A DNA stretch of 64,000 bases from assembly GCF_014651075.1 (NCBI RefSeq), contig NZ_BMWE01000006.1, positions 124,001 to 188,000 of the forward strand, read 5' to 3'. Shown here piece after piece: positions 8,457-17,497 of this stretch (the stretch's first letter is position 1; each line of letters opens with the position of its first letter). Below the pieces are notes generated by a model. It searched no databases, had not been told where the DNA came from, and saw only the letters and a program-made list of their open reading frames with translations. Origin of the DNA: Streptomyces djakartensis. Its GTDB lineage: Bacteria > Actinomycetota > Actinomycetes > Streptomycetales > Streptomycetaceae. Both the position numbers and the translations under genes were made by a program.

Positions 8457-9739
8457 ACGCTGAACTCCTGGAACGCGATCGTCTTCTCGACCGGGTAGTA
8501 CTCGGTGCCGAGCAGCTCGCGGATGATGTACGCGTTCCGGTACGGGCCCATGCCCAGGTCGGGGCTGGTGATGCTGTGGGTGTGGACGCCGGCGTTCTGG
8601 AGGAAGACCCCGCGGCCGGTGATGTCGATGGCGTAGTTGCGGGCCACGTCGAAGTTGCCCTGCGAGTCGTAGACCAGGCGGTCGCGGACCGGCTTCAGGA
8701 ACTCGGGCTCGGCGTAGCGGTAGCCCGTGGCCAGGATGAGGCCCTCGGAGGTCAGCTCGAAGTCCTTCTCCTGCTCCTCCTGGCGGAAGCCGAGCGTGTA
8801 CGTGCCGTTGTCGTACACCGCGCTGTTCAGTGAGGAGTTGGTGAGCAGCCGCGTGGGCACGGGACCGCCGAGGCTCTTCTGGTAGAGCAGGTCGAAGATC
8901 TCGTTGATCAGGTCGCCGTCGATGCCCTTGAACAGGCCCTTCTGCTCGCCCGTGAGGCGGTAGCGGGTGGCCTCCGGCAGCTCGCGGAAGTAGTCGACGT
9001 ACTCCGGGGACGTCATCTCCAGCGTGAGCTTGGTGTACTCCAGCGGGAAGAAGCGGGGGGAGCGGGTGACCCAGTTCAGCCGGTAGCCGTGGACGTCGAT
9101 CTCGCTGAGCAGGTCGTAGTAGATCTCGGCGGCGGACTGGCCCGAGCCGACCAGAGTGATCGAGTCCTTCTTCTGCAGCTCGGCCTTGTGCCGCAGATAA
9201 CGGGAGTTGTGGATGAAGTCGCCGCCCAGGCCCCGGCAGGCCTCGGGGATGTGGGGCGGGGTGCCGGTGCCGAGGACCAGGTGGCGGGCGCGGAACACGT
9301 CACCGGCCTCGGTGTGCACGACATACACGTCGTCCTCGTGGCGGACTTCCGTCACCGTCGTGCCGAAGCGGATGTTGCTCAGCTTGTTCGCGGCCCAGCG
9401 GCAGTAGTCGTCGTACTCGACGCGCAGCGGGTAGAAGTTCTCCCGGATGTAGAACGAGTACAGCCGGCCCTTCTCCTTCAGGTAGTTCAGGAAGGAGTAC
9501 GGCGACGTGGGGTCGGCGAGCGTGACCAGGTCCGACATGAACGGGGTCTGGAGGTGGGCGCCGTCGAGGAACATCCCCGCGTGCCACTCGAAGTCGGGCT
9601 TCGACTCCAGGAAGACGCCGTCGAGTTCGGCGATGGGTTCGGTCAGGCAGGCCAGGCCGAGGTTGAAGGGGCCGAGCCCGATGCCCACGAAGTCATGAGT
9701 CGCGGGAAGGGGGGCCGGGTTGTCAGGACGCGCGGTCAA
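8453..9739 (-). CDS. desB: Cadaverine N-monooxygenase DesB
   Basis: A 428-residue flavin-dependent N-hydroxylase of the lysine/ornithine monooxygenase family; in this pathway it makes N-hydroxycadaverine using FAD, NADPH and oxygen. The N-terminal FAD site reads [14 protein letters not shown], and an NADPH-site [13 protein letters not shown] segment and the C-terminal ATGYRYAEP motif are present. The start is an unusual TTG at 9739 overlapping the last 17 bases of desA, with GGGAG about 6 bases upstream. The next in-frame starts fall inside the FAD motif, so TTG is preferred and translational coupling to desA is likely. Confidence 0.93.
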   Translation of the reverse strand: MTARPDNPAPLPATHDFVGIGLGPFNLGLACLTEPIAELDGVFLESKPDFEWHAGMFLDGAHLQTPFMSDLVTLADPTSPYSFLNYLKEKGRLYSFYIRENFYPLRVEYDDYCRWAANKLSNIRFGTTVTEVRHEDDVYVVHTEAGDVFRARHLVLGTGTPPHIPEACRGLGGDFIHNSRYLRHKAELQKKDSITLVGSGQSAAEIYYDLLSEIDVHGYRLNWVTRSPRFFPLEYTKLTLEMTSPEYVDYFRELPEATRYRLTGEQKGLFKGIDGDLINEIFDLLYQKSLGGPVPTRLLTNSSLNSAVYDNGTYTLGFRQEEQEKDFELTSEGLILATGYRYAEPEFLKPVRDRLVYDSQGNFDVARNYAIDITGRGVFLQNAGVHTHSITSPDLGMGPYRNAYIIRELLGTEYYPVEKTIAFQEFSV

Positions 9740-11165
9740 GGGACTCTCCCAGGTACTGCTCGGCGTGGCCGGCGATCAGATCGAGGACGGCGGCGATGTC
9801 GGACGCCTGCGTCTCGGGGTTGAGGAGGGTGAACTTCAGGTAGTGGCGGCCGGCGACCTTGGTGCCCGCGACGATGGCGTCACCGGAGGCGAACAGGGCC
9901 TTGCGGGCGTAGAGGTTGGCGCGGTCGATCTCGGCGGGGTCGGTCACGTCCGCCGGGATGTAGCGGAACACCAGGGTGGACAGGCTCGGCTCGACCACGA
10001 CGTCGAAGCGCGGGTCGGCGGCGAGCAGCCGCCAGCCCTCGCGGGCCAGTTCGCACACCTCGTCGAAGAGCTGCCCGATGCCGTCGGCACCCATGGTCCG
10101 CAGGGTCATCCACAGCTTCAGGGCGTCGAAACGGCGGGTGGTCTGCAGGGACTTGTCCACCTGGTTGGGGATCCGTTCCTGCGCCATGCGGCGCGGGTTC
10201 AGGTACTCGGCGTGGTAGGTCGCGTGCCGCAGCGTGGCCGCGTCACGGACCAGCACGGCGGAGGAACTCACCGGCTGGAAGAAGGACTTGTGGTAGTCGA
10301 CGGTGACCGAGTCGGCGCGCTCGATGCCGGTCAGGCGGTCCCGGTGCTTCAGGGAGGCGAGCAGGCCGCACCCGTAGGCGGCGTCGACATGCATCCAGGT
10401 GCCGAACTGCTCGCACAGCTCGGCGATCTCGGGCAGCGGGTCGATGGAGCCGAAGTCGGTGGTGCCGGCGGTGGCGACGACGGCCATGGGGACGAGGCCG
10501 TCCTCCCGGCAGCGCTCCAGCTCGCGGGCGAGGGCGACGGTCTGCATGCGCTTGTCGTGGTCGACGGGGATCGAGACGACGGCGTCCTGGCCGAGTCCGA
10601 GCAGTTTCGCGGACTTCTGCACGCTGAAGTGGCTGACCTCGGAGGCGAAGACGCGCAGTTCGGCAAGGCTGCCGCCCTTCGCCTCCTCGCGGGCCAGCAG
10701 CAGTGCCTGGAGGTTGGACTGGGTGCCCCCGGAGGTGAACACGCCGTCCGCGGCCGACCCGAGGCCGATGCGCTCGTTCGTCCAGTCGATCAGTTTCCGC
10801 TCGATGAGCGTGCCGCCGGCCGACTGGTCCCAGGTGTCCAGCGAGGAGTTCACGGCGGACAGGACGGCCTCGCCGAGCACGGCCGGGATGACGACCGGGC
10901 AGTTGAGGTGGGCCAGGTAGCGGGGGTGGTGGAAGTAGATCGCGTCCCGGAGGTAGACCTCCTCCAGTTCGTCGAGCACCGCGGCGGTGTCGTGCAGCGG
11001 CTGGTCGAGGTCGATCTCGTCGACCCGGGGGGCGAGGGCGTCGACGCTGACGCCGGTGAACGGCCTGTCGGTGGCGGCGAGTTTGGCGGCCACCCGCTCG
11101 ACTCCTTCGGTCACGGAGCGGCGGTACTGCTCCGCGGTGGTGTCGTTGAGCAGGTGCGAGCGCAT
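9723..11165 (-). CDS. desA: Lysine decarboxylase DesA (PLP, group II)
   Basis: A 480-residue PLP decarboxylase converting lysine to cadaverine, the first committed step of desferrioxamine synthesis. Group II motifs are visible: the PLP Lys in [22 protein letters not shown] with the pyridine-binding Asp, and [19 protein letters not shown] at 11165 has GGAGG 8 bases upstream. It is first in desABCD, with a consensus iron box 63-81 bases upstream, so it should be repressed in iron-replete cells by a DmdR1/IdeR-type regulator. Confidence 0.95.
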   Translation of the reverse strand: MRSHLLNDTTAEQYRRSVTEGVERVAAKLAATDRPFTGVSVDALAPRVDEIDLDQPLHDTAAVLDELEEVYLRDAIYFHHPRYLAHLNCPVVIPAVLGEAVLSAVNSSLDTWDQSAGGTLIERKLIDWTNERIGLGSAADGVFTSGGTQSNLQALLLAREEAKGGSLAELRVFASEVSHFSVQKSAKLLGLGQDAVVSIPVDHDKRMQTVALARELERCREDGLVPMAVVATAGTTDFGSIDPLPEIAELCEQFGTWMHVDAAYGCGLLASLKHRDRLTGIERADSVTVDYHKSFFQPVSSSAVLVRDAATLRHATYHAEYLNPRRMAQERIPNQVDKSLQTTRRFDALKLWMTLRTMGADGIGQLFDEVCELAREGWRLLAADPRFDVVVEPSLSTLVFRYIPADVTDPAEIDRANLYARKALFASGDAIVAGTKVAGRHYLKFTLLNPETQASDIAAVLDLIAGHAEQYLGESLDRAS

Positions 11166-11227
11166 GTAGGGGTCCTCCGGTGGGGACAGTCCGGTGCGGG
11201 ACAGGGTGGTTGAACCGCCGGTTCAAC

Positions 11228-11246
11228 TTAGGTAAGCCTAACCTAA
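11228..11246. promoter_or_regulatory. Iron box upstream of desA
   Basis: TTAGGTAAGCCTAACCTAA is a 19-bp near-perfect palindrome matching the DmdR1/IdeR/DtxR iron-box consensus (one position of dyad asymmetry). It lies about 63 bases upstream of the desA start. Binding of the Fe(II)-regulator should block transcription of desABCD. Confidence 0.93.
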
Positions 11247-11314
11247 TCTGTGGGGTGAGGGGCAGTCCCCTGCCGTGACCGTGGTCACTCAGGTCTTCGG
11301 AATCTGACGAGCGG

Positions 11315-12172
11315 TCAACTCTCGTCCCGCAGCTGCTCCTCGCTCACGCCGTGGCGCCAGTAGCCGACGAACGTGACCCGGCGGCGGTCGATCCCGCGCT
11401 CGTGCACGAAGTGCCGCCGCAGTCGCTTCACGCCGGTGGACTCGCCGGCGATCCAGACGTAGGGGCGGTCCGCGGCCGTGACGGGGGTGTCGCGGAGGAG
11501 GTCGAGGGCCATGGGCGATTCCTTGGCGCTCCCCGTCTCCTCCCGCACCAGCCAGGTGATCTCGGCGTCCGCCTCGGTCGCCAGGTCCTGCACGTCCCCG
11601 GCGTGCGGCACCTCCAGCCAGACCCGCGCGCGGGTGCCGGCCGGGAGCGACTCGACGATGGCCGAGGCGGCCGGTACGGCGGTCTCGTCGCCCCAGAGGA
11701 TCACCAGGCCGGTGTCCTCCGGCGGCCGGAAGCGGATCGCCCGGTTGTCCGCGATGGCCGGACCCAGAAGCAGGACCCGGTCTCCGGCGGTGGCCCGGGC
11801 GGCCCAGCGGGAGGCGGGGCCCGCCTGGACGGAGCCGCCCGGCTCGATGCCGTGCAGGGCGAAGTCGATGTCGATCTCGTCCGGCTCGCGCCGCAGTGCG
11901 CGCAGGGTGTACGAGCGCATCACGGCCCGCACGTCGTCCGGCAGTTCACGCCACCCCTGCCACCATCCGTCACCGAGCTCGAGCGGAACGACCGGCTCGG
12001 GCTGTCCGGGATGGGGCAGGAACAACGACAGTGACTGGTCGCGCCCGCCGGAATGGAAGGCGTGCAGATCCGGGCCGCCGAAGGTGACACGGATCAGGGA
12101 CGGACCGAGCCGCCTCGTCCGTACGACCTGCAGTGAGAAGAAACGGAACGGGGCGGCTACGGCGGTGGTCAT
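11315..12172 (-). CDS. desF: Siderophore-interacting protein / ferric reductase (DesF-like)
   Basis: A 285-residue protein of the ViuB/siderophore-interacting family, with an N-terminal FAD-binding beta barrel (RVTFGGPDLHAFHSGG and YTLRALRREPDEIDIDFALHG) and a C-terminal NAD(P)H domain (LVILWGDETAVPA, PYVWIAGESTGVKRLRRHF). It reduces Fe(III) in imported ferrioxamine so the iron is released in the cytoplasm. ATG at 12172 is preceded by AGGAG. It lies 123 bases downstream of desE, separated by a dispersed-repeat hairpin, and is followed by the desA iron box, so it is probably cotranscribed with desE. Confidence 0.88.
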   Translation of the reverse strand: MTTAVAAPFRFFSLQVVRTRRLGPSLIRVTFGGPDLHAFHSGGRDQSLSLFLPHPGQPEPVVPLELGDGWWQGWRELPDDVRAVMRSYTLRALRREPDEIDIDFALHGIEPGGSVQAGPASRWAARATAGDRVLLLGPAIADNRAIRFRPPEDTGLVILWGDETAVPAASAIVESLPAGTRARVWLEVPHAGDVQDLATEADAEITWLVREETGSAKESPMALDLLRDTPVTAADRPYVWIAGESTGVKRLRRHFVHERGIDRRRVTFVGYWRHGVSEEQLRDES

Positions 12173-12200
12173 CTATGGCTCCTGAGTTGACGTCAGGCGG

Positions 12201-12280
12201 CGGGGACGCGCCCTTCAGGGGCGCGGGGAACTGCGCGACCAGCCACAGCGGACCCGCAGTCGCATATGCTGGGCAGCCCT
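12201..12280. repeat. Dispersed Streptomyces intergenic repeat with hairpin
   Basis: The segment contains GCGCCC-ttcag-GGGCGC followed by GGGGAACTGCGCGACCAGCC. From memory, this is a very common intergenic repeat in Streptomyces genomes. It fills much of the desE-desF gap and could act as an RNA hairpin or partial terminator. Next to it, GCTGAGCGCTCAGC at 12287-12300 is a perfect 14-bp palindrome over the desE stop codon. Confidence 0.65.
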
Positions 12281-12295
12281 CACGGCGCTGAGCGC

Positions 12296-13339
12296 TCAGC
12301 TGACCTTCTTCGCGGTCTCGATGGCCTTCGCCAGGTTCTCCACCAGCGGCACGCACTTGTCGTACGACAGGATCGGCTCAGCCGAACGCGCGACGACCTG
12401 CCCGGCCTTCACCGCCGGCAGCTTCTTCCATGTCGCCTCGGTGATGTCCGCCGGCTGAATCGCCGAGGAGCGGTCGTCCATCATGATGACGTCGGCCTTG
12501 TACTTGTCGACGTTCTCCCAGCTCAGGCTCTCGAACCAGCCGCCGCCCTCGGCCTTGGCCTTCTCCGGCGGCTCGACGAAGTTCACGCCGAGGGCCTTGA
12601 AGTACTCCAGGTCGACGGAGAGGTTGGTGCCGGAGACGTAGAACAGCTCCTGGCTCGCGGAGCCGGCCATCACCTTGATGTCGGGGTGCGCCTTGGCGGC
12701 CTTGCGCAGCCGCTCCGAGGCCTCCTCGAACCGCTTCTTCGCGTCGGTGGCCTTCGCGGCCTTCATGTCGCCGCCGAGGGACTCGGCCAGCTCCCACATG
12801 CGCTGCAGCGGGGCGGTGAGCTGCCGGTCGTAGACGGAGATGCCGACGCTCGGCGCCACCTTGGCGATCTTGTCCTTGGAGTCCTCGGGGACGTACCAGA
12901 GGGTGCCGGCGTCGTCGAACATCGTGCTGATCAGCACGTCCGGTGCGAGGGCGGCGTACTTCTCGACGTTGAACTGGTCCCAGGCGTTGCCGAGGACGGT
13001 CACCTTGCTGATGTCCATGTCGCCGGCCTGGACGTCGGGCTTGCCGTCCTGCGTCTTGGTCGGGCCGAAGACGCCCTTGACGGAGACCCCGTAGTCGTAC
13101 AGGGCGGCGGCGACGCCGGTGAAGGCGACTATGTTCGCGGGCACCTTGTCGAGCTCGACGTTCTTGCCGCGGTCGTCCTTGAAGGACCAGGGGCCGGACT
13201 TGGCGGCGCCCGTCGAGCCCGATCCGCCGTCCTTGGAGTCTTCACTGCCGCACGCGGTCACGAGGGCGCCGAGTCCGAGGGCACCACCGGCGGCGAGGAT
13301 GCCGCGGCGGGAGAGGCGGGCGGTTCTGGCGTTCGACAT
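12296..13339 (-). CDS. desE: Ferrioxamine-binding lipoprotein DesE (ABC uptake)
   Basis: A 347-residue periplasmic-binding-type lipoprotein that captures ferrioxamines outside the membrane for ABC import. The signal carries a twin-arginine motif (SRRGILAAGG) and a lipobox LVTAC, so it is probably a Tat-exported lipoprotein. The mature part has the class III FepB/FhuD-like fold, seen as NIVAFTGVAAALYDYGV and PDVLISTMFDDAG. No permease or ATPase genes are adjacent; these are elsewhere in other Streptomyces. An iron box sits 70 bases upstream. The ribosome site is weak. Confidence 0.93.
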   Translation of the reverse strand: MSNARTARLSRRGILAAGGALGLGALVTACGSEDSKDGGSGSTGAAKSGPWSFKDDRGKNVELDKVPANIVAFTGVAAALYDYGVSVKGVFGPTKTQDGKPDVQAGDMDISKVTVLGNAWDQFNVEKYAALAPDVLISTMFDDAGTLWYVPEDSKDKIAKVAPSVGISVYDRQLTAPLQRMWELAESLGGDMKAAKATDAKKRFEEASERLRKAAKAHPDIKVMAGSASQELFYVSGTNLSVDLEYFKALGVNFVEPPEKAKAEGGGWFESLSWENVDKYKADVIMMDDRSSAIQPADITEATWKKLPAVKAGQVVARSAEPILSYDKCVPLVENLAKAIETAKKVS

Positions 13340-13408
13340 TGCTGGGTCTGCTTTCGTGCGTACGGAGCTACTTCGGGCACGGCTGACAGCCGCTTGGCTG
13401 GGTCAGGC

Positions 13409-13427
13409 TTAGGTTAGCCTAACCTCA
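13409..13427. promoter_or_regulatory. Iron box upstream of desE
   Basis: TTAGGTTAGCCTAACCTCA is a 19-bp palindrome with one terminal mismatch, matching the DmdR1/IdeR consensus and resembling the desA box. It lies 70-88 bases upstream of the desE start, so desE-desF should be iron-repressed together with desABCD. Confidence 0.92.
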
Positions 13428-13537
13428 GATCTTGTCCAGTGGAGCCCTGATATCCGTGCCCGTGGGAGAGAGCCGGGATGCCCGCCGAAGCAGTGATCCG
13501 AATCACGGGAGCGCCGGGACGTCCCGGCGAGCCCCGC

Positions 13538-15532
13538 CTATGACGTGAGGCGGCTCGCAAGGGCCCGGACCAGGTCGGTCCGGGCGACCCGGAGCGCGAA
13601 CTCCCCGCCCTCGGACGCCGGTTTCGCGTACCAGGGCAGGCCGCGACGGCGCCACTTGGCGGCAGCGAGGTCCGCCGACGTGTGCGGCAGCGGCAAGGCC
13701 CAGGACCCGATCCGCAGTTGGCCCTTCCACACTCCGGGAGGCAGCTCGGTGACGGGCACCCGAACCAGGAAATCCCCGCCGGCCCGGGAGGCCGGGCGGG
13801 CGGGGAACACGGCGCTGCCACCCCGGCCGTCCTTCAGGTGAACGGCGAGGGCGCCGTCCGGGAAGGCGGCGAGCGCGCACCGCCCGGCGAACTCCAGTTC
13901 CGTGGGCGCGCCGGGAGCCCAACGCACCGTCGGGACGCTCAGCTGCGGCAGCACTTCGTGCTTCCGCTCACCGATGTCGAGCGTGAAGTTGCCGTACGGT
14001 CTGGTGGTGTACAGCGTCACGGCACGGATCCCGTCGCCGGTGTTCACGAGGTGCGTCGCCGGCGCGCCTGAGACACCGCGGTCCCGCCTGCTGCCGATCC
14101 GGACCTCGCGGGAGATGCCCTGGGCGCCGATCGCGAGGGAGATGTCCCAGAGGCCGTCGGCGAGCGGTAGGCCGTCCCCGGCGGTGGTGATGTCGACGGC
14201 GGCCTCGAAACCGGCGTTGCCGTAGCGATAGCTCCCCTCGTCCTCGTCCTCGCCGAGCCGGGGGGTCGCCGTGTGCGTGACCGGAAGCCGGTACTCCGTC
14301 CCACTGTCCCGCTCCCGCAGGACGAGCTCGGTGGACACGTCCTCGGTGGCGACGCGGTGCAGGTATCCGTGTCCGGCCAGGTGCAGCACCGTGCCACGCG
14401 GTTCGGCGCGGCTGACGTGGTGGCGCACGCCGAGCTGGCTGGTCACGTCGTAGCAGGTGTCGGGGATGCCTCGGGACCGGTCGCGGAGGTAGGGGTAACG
14501 GGCGTAGGCGCGGCCGCCGTCGACGAGGACGGGGGTCGCGACACCGCTCCGGGCCAGCTCCCGCTCGAACCGGACCAGTTCGAGGAGTTCGTCCAGCATG
14601 GTGTGCCTGACGAGATGCAGACGCAGGCGGGCCATCGCCGACAGCCGGTCGTTCATCCCCTCGTGCCAGAGTGGCGCGATGACCTCGGCGAGCCGGGCCA
14701 GGGTCTTCTCCTGCTCGGGGCGGGGCTCGTGCACGAGGTGGTCGAGGAGCTGCCGCACCTCCACCGTCAGGTGGCGGTGGGCCAAGTGGTCACGTCGGGG
14801 ACCGGGCGGTACCTCTTCCAGGAGCAGGTCGACGACGCGAGGCAGGAAACGCAGGCGGGGTTCCGAGCCGCCGGTGCGCAGTGTGATGTTGCCGCTGTCC
14901 TCGCGCTCGACCCAGAACAGGCAGTCGTAGTCGGCGAGTACGGAGATGCCGTCCGCGTGGAGATAGGCGGGGCCGACGAAGAGCTGGTCCTCGCCGATTC
15001 TCAGATCCGTCGGGAACCGCAGCTCCAGCCGCTCCAGCAGGCTCCGGCGGAACAGCTTCATGGGGTTGAGCGTCCAGTAGACGCGCGACGAGAACACGTC
15101 GGTCCTCGGCTGGTTGCCACGGAACATCGACGTGGGCGCCCCGCGCCCGCCGACCCCGACCATCTTGCCGAGTACGACGTCGGTGCCGTTCTCCTCGGCC
15201 ATGGTCACCATGCGTTCCAGTGCCTCGGGGGCCAGGTAGTCGTCGGCGTCCAGGAAGAAGACGAACTCGCCTCGGGCGTGGTCGAGTCCCTTGTTTCTTG
15301 GTGCTGATGGCCCACCGGAATTCGCCTGGTGAAAGACCCGTAACAGGGTCGGGTATTCGCTCGCGAGCCGGTCGAGTTCCTCGCCCGTCCCGTCGGTCGA
15401 GCCGTCGTCGACGGCGAGAATTTCCAATGCCTCCTGGCCGATGCTCTGCTCGGCGACGGAGGTGACGCAACGCGTGAGATAAGGCATCGCGTTATAGGCA
15501 GCGATAATCACCGAAACGGCAGGGCCGGTCAT
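13538..15532 (-). CDS. Large GT2 glycosyltransferase with C-terminal beta domains
   Basis: A 664-residue protein with a GT-A family 2 catalytic domain at residues about 1-220: SVIIAAYNAMPYL, ILAVDDGSTDGTGEE, and the metal-binding DxD region FFLDADDYL. The C-terminal 400 residues look beta-rich, as in polymer glycosyltransferases of the TarP/TarS type, so glycosylation of a cell-wall glycopolymer is plausible but the acceptor is unknown. There is no membrane segment. ATG at 15532 has GGGGGAG upstream. The first 20 or so codons are noticeably AT-rich compared with the rest. The gene is monocistronic. Confidence 0.85.
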   Translation of the reverse strand: MTGPAVSVIIAAYNAMPYLTRCVTSVAEQSIGQEALEILAVDDGSTDGTGEELDRLASEYPTLLRVFHQANSGGPSAPRNKGLDHARGEFVFFLDADDYLAPEALERMVTMAEENGTDVVLGKMVGVGGRGAPTSMFRGNQPRTDVFSSRVYWTLNPMKLFRRSLLERLELRFPTDLRIGEDQLFVGPAYLHADGISVLADYDCLFWVEREDSGNITLRTGGSEPRLRFLPRVVDLLLEEVPPGPRRDHLAHRHLTVEVRQLLDHLVHEPRPEQEKTLARLAEVIAPLWHEGMNDRLSAMARLRLHLVRHTMLDELLELVRFERELARSGVATPVLVDGGRAYARYPYLRDRSRGIPDTCYDVTSQLGVRHHVSRAEPRGTVLHLAGHGYLHRVATEDVSTELVLRERDSGTEYRLPVTHTATPRLGEDEDEGSYRYGNAGFEAAVDITTAGDGLPLADGLWDISLAIGAQGISREVRIGSRRDRGVSGAPATHLVNTGDGIRAVTLYTTRPYGNFTLDIGERKHEVLPQLSVPTVRWAPGAPTELEFAGRCALAAFPDGALAVHLKDGRGGSAVFPARPASRAGGDFLVRVPVTELPPGVWKGQLRIGSWALPLPHTSADLAAAKWRRRGLPWYAKPASEGGEFALRVARTDLVRALASRLTS

Positions 15533-15690
15533 TCTGAAGCTCCCCCAGTGAAACGAGGCACGCCCCTTCCGACGGCTCGTCAGAATGCGGCGGTGGTCAG
15601 CTCGCGCGCAGGGGGAAGTGCCATAGTTGCAGGGAACTTACCATGACGTTTATGTGCGCACTGAGTGGCTATCTTGTGAAGCGTCAGCTC

Positions 15691-15700
15691 GGGGGGGGGG
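15691..15700. repeat. Homopolymeric tract of ten G
   Basis: A run of 10 consecutive G residues in the gap between the GT2 start (15532) and the Uma2 stop (15720). Such tracts slip in replication and in sequencing. It lies outside any called gene, so an effect could only be on expression or on gene prediction. Confidence 0.9.
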
Positions 15701-15719
15701 CTTTTCGGCCAGGGATCCG

Positions 15720-16181
15720 TCAGGACTGACGGTAGCGCCGGAACGCCGAGGTCTCCACGGTCCAGGGGCCGAACGGCACCGAGTCCCCGAAGATGTAGGG
15801 GTCCTTGCGGCTGTAGCGGTTCCTGCAGGGGTCGGAGTGGACCTCGATGGTGCCGGTGCGGGGGTCGACGATCAGGTAGTGCGGGATGCCCATGGCGGGA
15901 TATTCGGTCAGTTTCTCGCCATAGTCGTTGTTCGGGTTCGACGGTGAGACGATTTCGACGACCGCCAGGACCTGCGTCGCGTCGACGGCGAGGCCTTCCT
16001 CGTCGAGTGCGGACTCGGGGATGACGACGGCGTCGGGGCGGCGCATGCGGCCCATCGCCGGGTGCTCGATCTCGGGACCGTTCGCGCAGATGCAGCCGGG
16101 ATGAGTGCCGAGGAGCTGCTCGTCCAGATGCTTGCAGATGCGGCGGACCGTGCCCTCGTGGCGCTTCGAGGGGCACTCCAT
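15720..16181 (-). CDS. Uma2-family endonuclease-like protein, 5' end damaged
   Basis: A 153-residue protein of the Uma2 (DUF820) family, which has a PD-(D/E)XK nuclease-like fold. Visible conserved elements are MRRPDAVVIPE, LAVVEIVSPSN and YLIVDPRTGTIEVH. Most family members are about 190 residues and begin with a conserved N-terminal segment. Here that segment (EHLEGSWSVEMA) lies just upstream in another frame, with no start codon of its own. The gene is therefore probably a frameshifted copy expressed, if at all, from ATG at 16181. These genes are very numerous in Streptomyces, and their cellular role is not established. Confidence 0.7.
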   Translation of the reverse strand: MECPSKRHEGTVRRICKHLDEQLLGTHPGCICANGPEIEHPAMGRMRRPDAVVIPESALDEEGLAVDATQVLAVVEIVSPSNPNNDYGEKLTEYPAMGIPHYLIVDPRTGTIEVHSDPCRNRYSRKDPYIFGDSVPFGPWTVETSAFRRYRQS

Positions 16182-16331
16182 GGCCAGTATCGCGCCCGAC
16201 GGGCCATCTCGACGCTCCAGGACCCTTCCAGGTGCTCGGCGAATGCTCCGAGCTGCTCGGCGAGTGCGCCTACGCGGGGAAGGGGGCGGGAGCCCGCTTT
16301 CTGGCCGGCGCGGGCCCCCGGGGCCGGTCGG

Positions 16332-17492
16332 TCAGCCCGCCAGCCCCAGTTCCCGGGCGATCAGCATCCGCTGCACCTCGCTCGTGCCCTCGCCGATCTC
16401 CAGGATCTTGGAGTCGCGCCACATGCGGGCGACCGGGTACTCGTTCATGAAGCCGTAGCCGCCGTGGATCTGGGTGGCCTCGCGGGCGTTGTCGACCGCG
16501 ACCGTGGAGGAGTGGAGCTTCGCGAGGGCGGCTTCCTTCTTGAAGGGGGCGCCGGAGACCAGGCGGGCCGCCGCGTCGCGCCAGGCCAGGCGGGCCGTGT
16601 GGGCCTTCATCTCCATTTCGGCGATCTTGAACTGGATGGCCTGGTTGGCGGCGATCGGCTTGCCGAAGGCGTGGCGTTCCTTGGCGTACTTGACGGATTC
16701 GTCGACGCAGCCCTGCGCCAGGCCCGTCGCCAGCGCCGCGATCGCGATGCGGCCCTCGTCGAGGATGCGCAGGAACTGGGCGTAGCCCCGGCCCTCTTCG
16801 CCCAGGAGGTTCGCCGCCGGGACGCGGACGTCCGTGAAGGACAGTTCGCGGGTGTCCGAGGCGTTCCAGCCGACCTTCGAGTACGGGGCCGCGATGGTGA
16901 AGCCGGGGGTGCCGGAGGGGACGATGATCGAGGAGATCAGGGGCTTGCCGTCCGGGGCGCGGCCGGTGACCGCGGTGACGGTCACCAGGCCCGTGATGTC
17001 CGTGCCCGAGTTGGTGATGAAGCACTTCGTGCCGTTGATGACCCACTCGTTCGTCGACTCGTCCAGGCGGGCCGTCGTGCGGGTCGCGCTCGCGTCGCTG
17101 CCGCCGTCCGGCTCCGTCAGGCCGAACGCGCCGAGGAGTTCGCCCGCGCAGAGGCGGGGGAGCCACTCCTGTTTCTGGGCCTCGGTGCCGTAGCGGTAGA
17201 GGGGCATCGCGCCGAGGGAGACGCCGGCTTCGAGTGTGATGGCGACCGAGGAGTCGACTCGGGCGAGTTCCTCCAGGGCCACGCCCAGCGCCAGGTAGTC
17301 GCCGCCCATGCCGCCGTACTCCTCGGGGAACGGCAGGCCGAACAGGCCCATGCGGCCCATCTCCCGGACGACCTCGTACGGGAACTCGTGCCGCTCGTAG
17401 AAGTCGCCGATCTTGGGTGCCACGACCTCGTGCGCGAACTCCTCGACGGTGCGGCGGAGTTCTTCCAGCTCGGGGGAGAGACGGTAGTCCAT
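16332..17492 (-). CDS. acdH: Acyl-CoA dehydrogenase AcdH (branched-chain acyl-CoA)
   Basis: A 386-residue flavoprotein that oxidises acyl-CoA to the trans-2-enoyl-CoA. FAD/substrate motifs are LGAFGLTEPDGGSDA and CFITNSGTDI; the C-terminal EIGEGTSEVQRMLIAREL carries a Glu at the usual MCAD/SCAD catalytic-base position. The gene is last in an operon with MCC-type carboxylase subunits and HMG-CoA lyase, as for the Streptomyces AcdH used in branched-chain amino acid breakdown, and the length matches my recollection of that protein. ATG at 17492 lies 5 bases past the lyase stop; GTG at 17501 is an alternative. Confidence 0.85.
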   Translation of the reverse strand: MDYRLSPELEELRRTVEEFAHEVVAPKIGDFYERHEFPYEVVREMGRMGLFGLPFPEEYGGMGGDYLALGVALEELARVDSSVAITLEAGVSLGAMPLYRYGTEAQKQEWLPRLCAGELLGAFGLTEPDGGSDASATRTTARLDESTNEWVINGTKCFITNSGTDITGLVTVTAVTGRAPDGKPLISSIIVPSGTPGFTIAAPYSKVGWNASDTRELSFTDVRVPAANLLGEEGRGYAQFLRILDEGRIAIAALATGLAQGCVDESVKYAKERHAFGKPIAANQAIQFKIAEMEMKAHTARLAWRDAAARLVSGAPFKKEAALAKLHSSTVAVDNAREATQIHGGYGFMNEYPVARMWRDSKILEIGEGTSEVQRMLIARELGLAG

Positions 17493-17497
17493 GGTGG

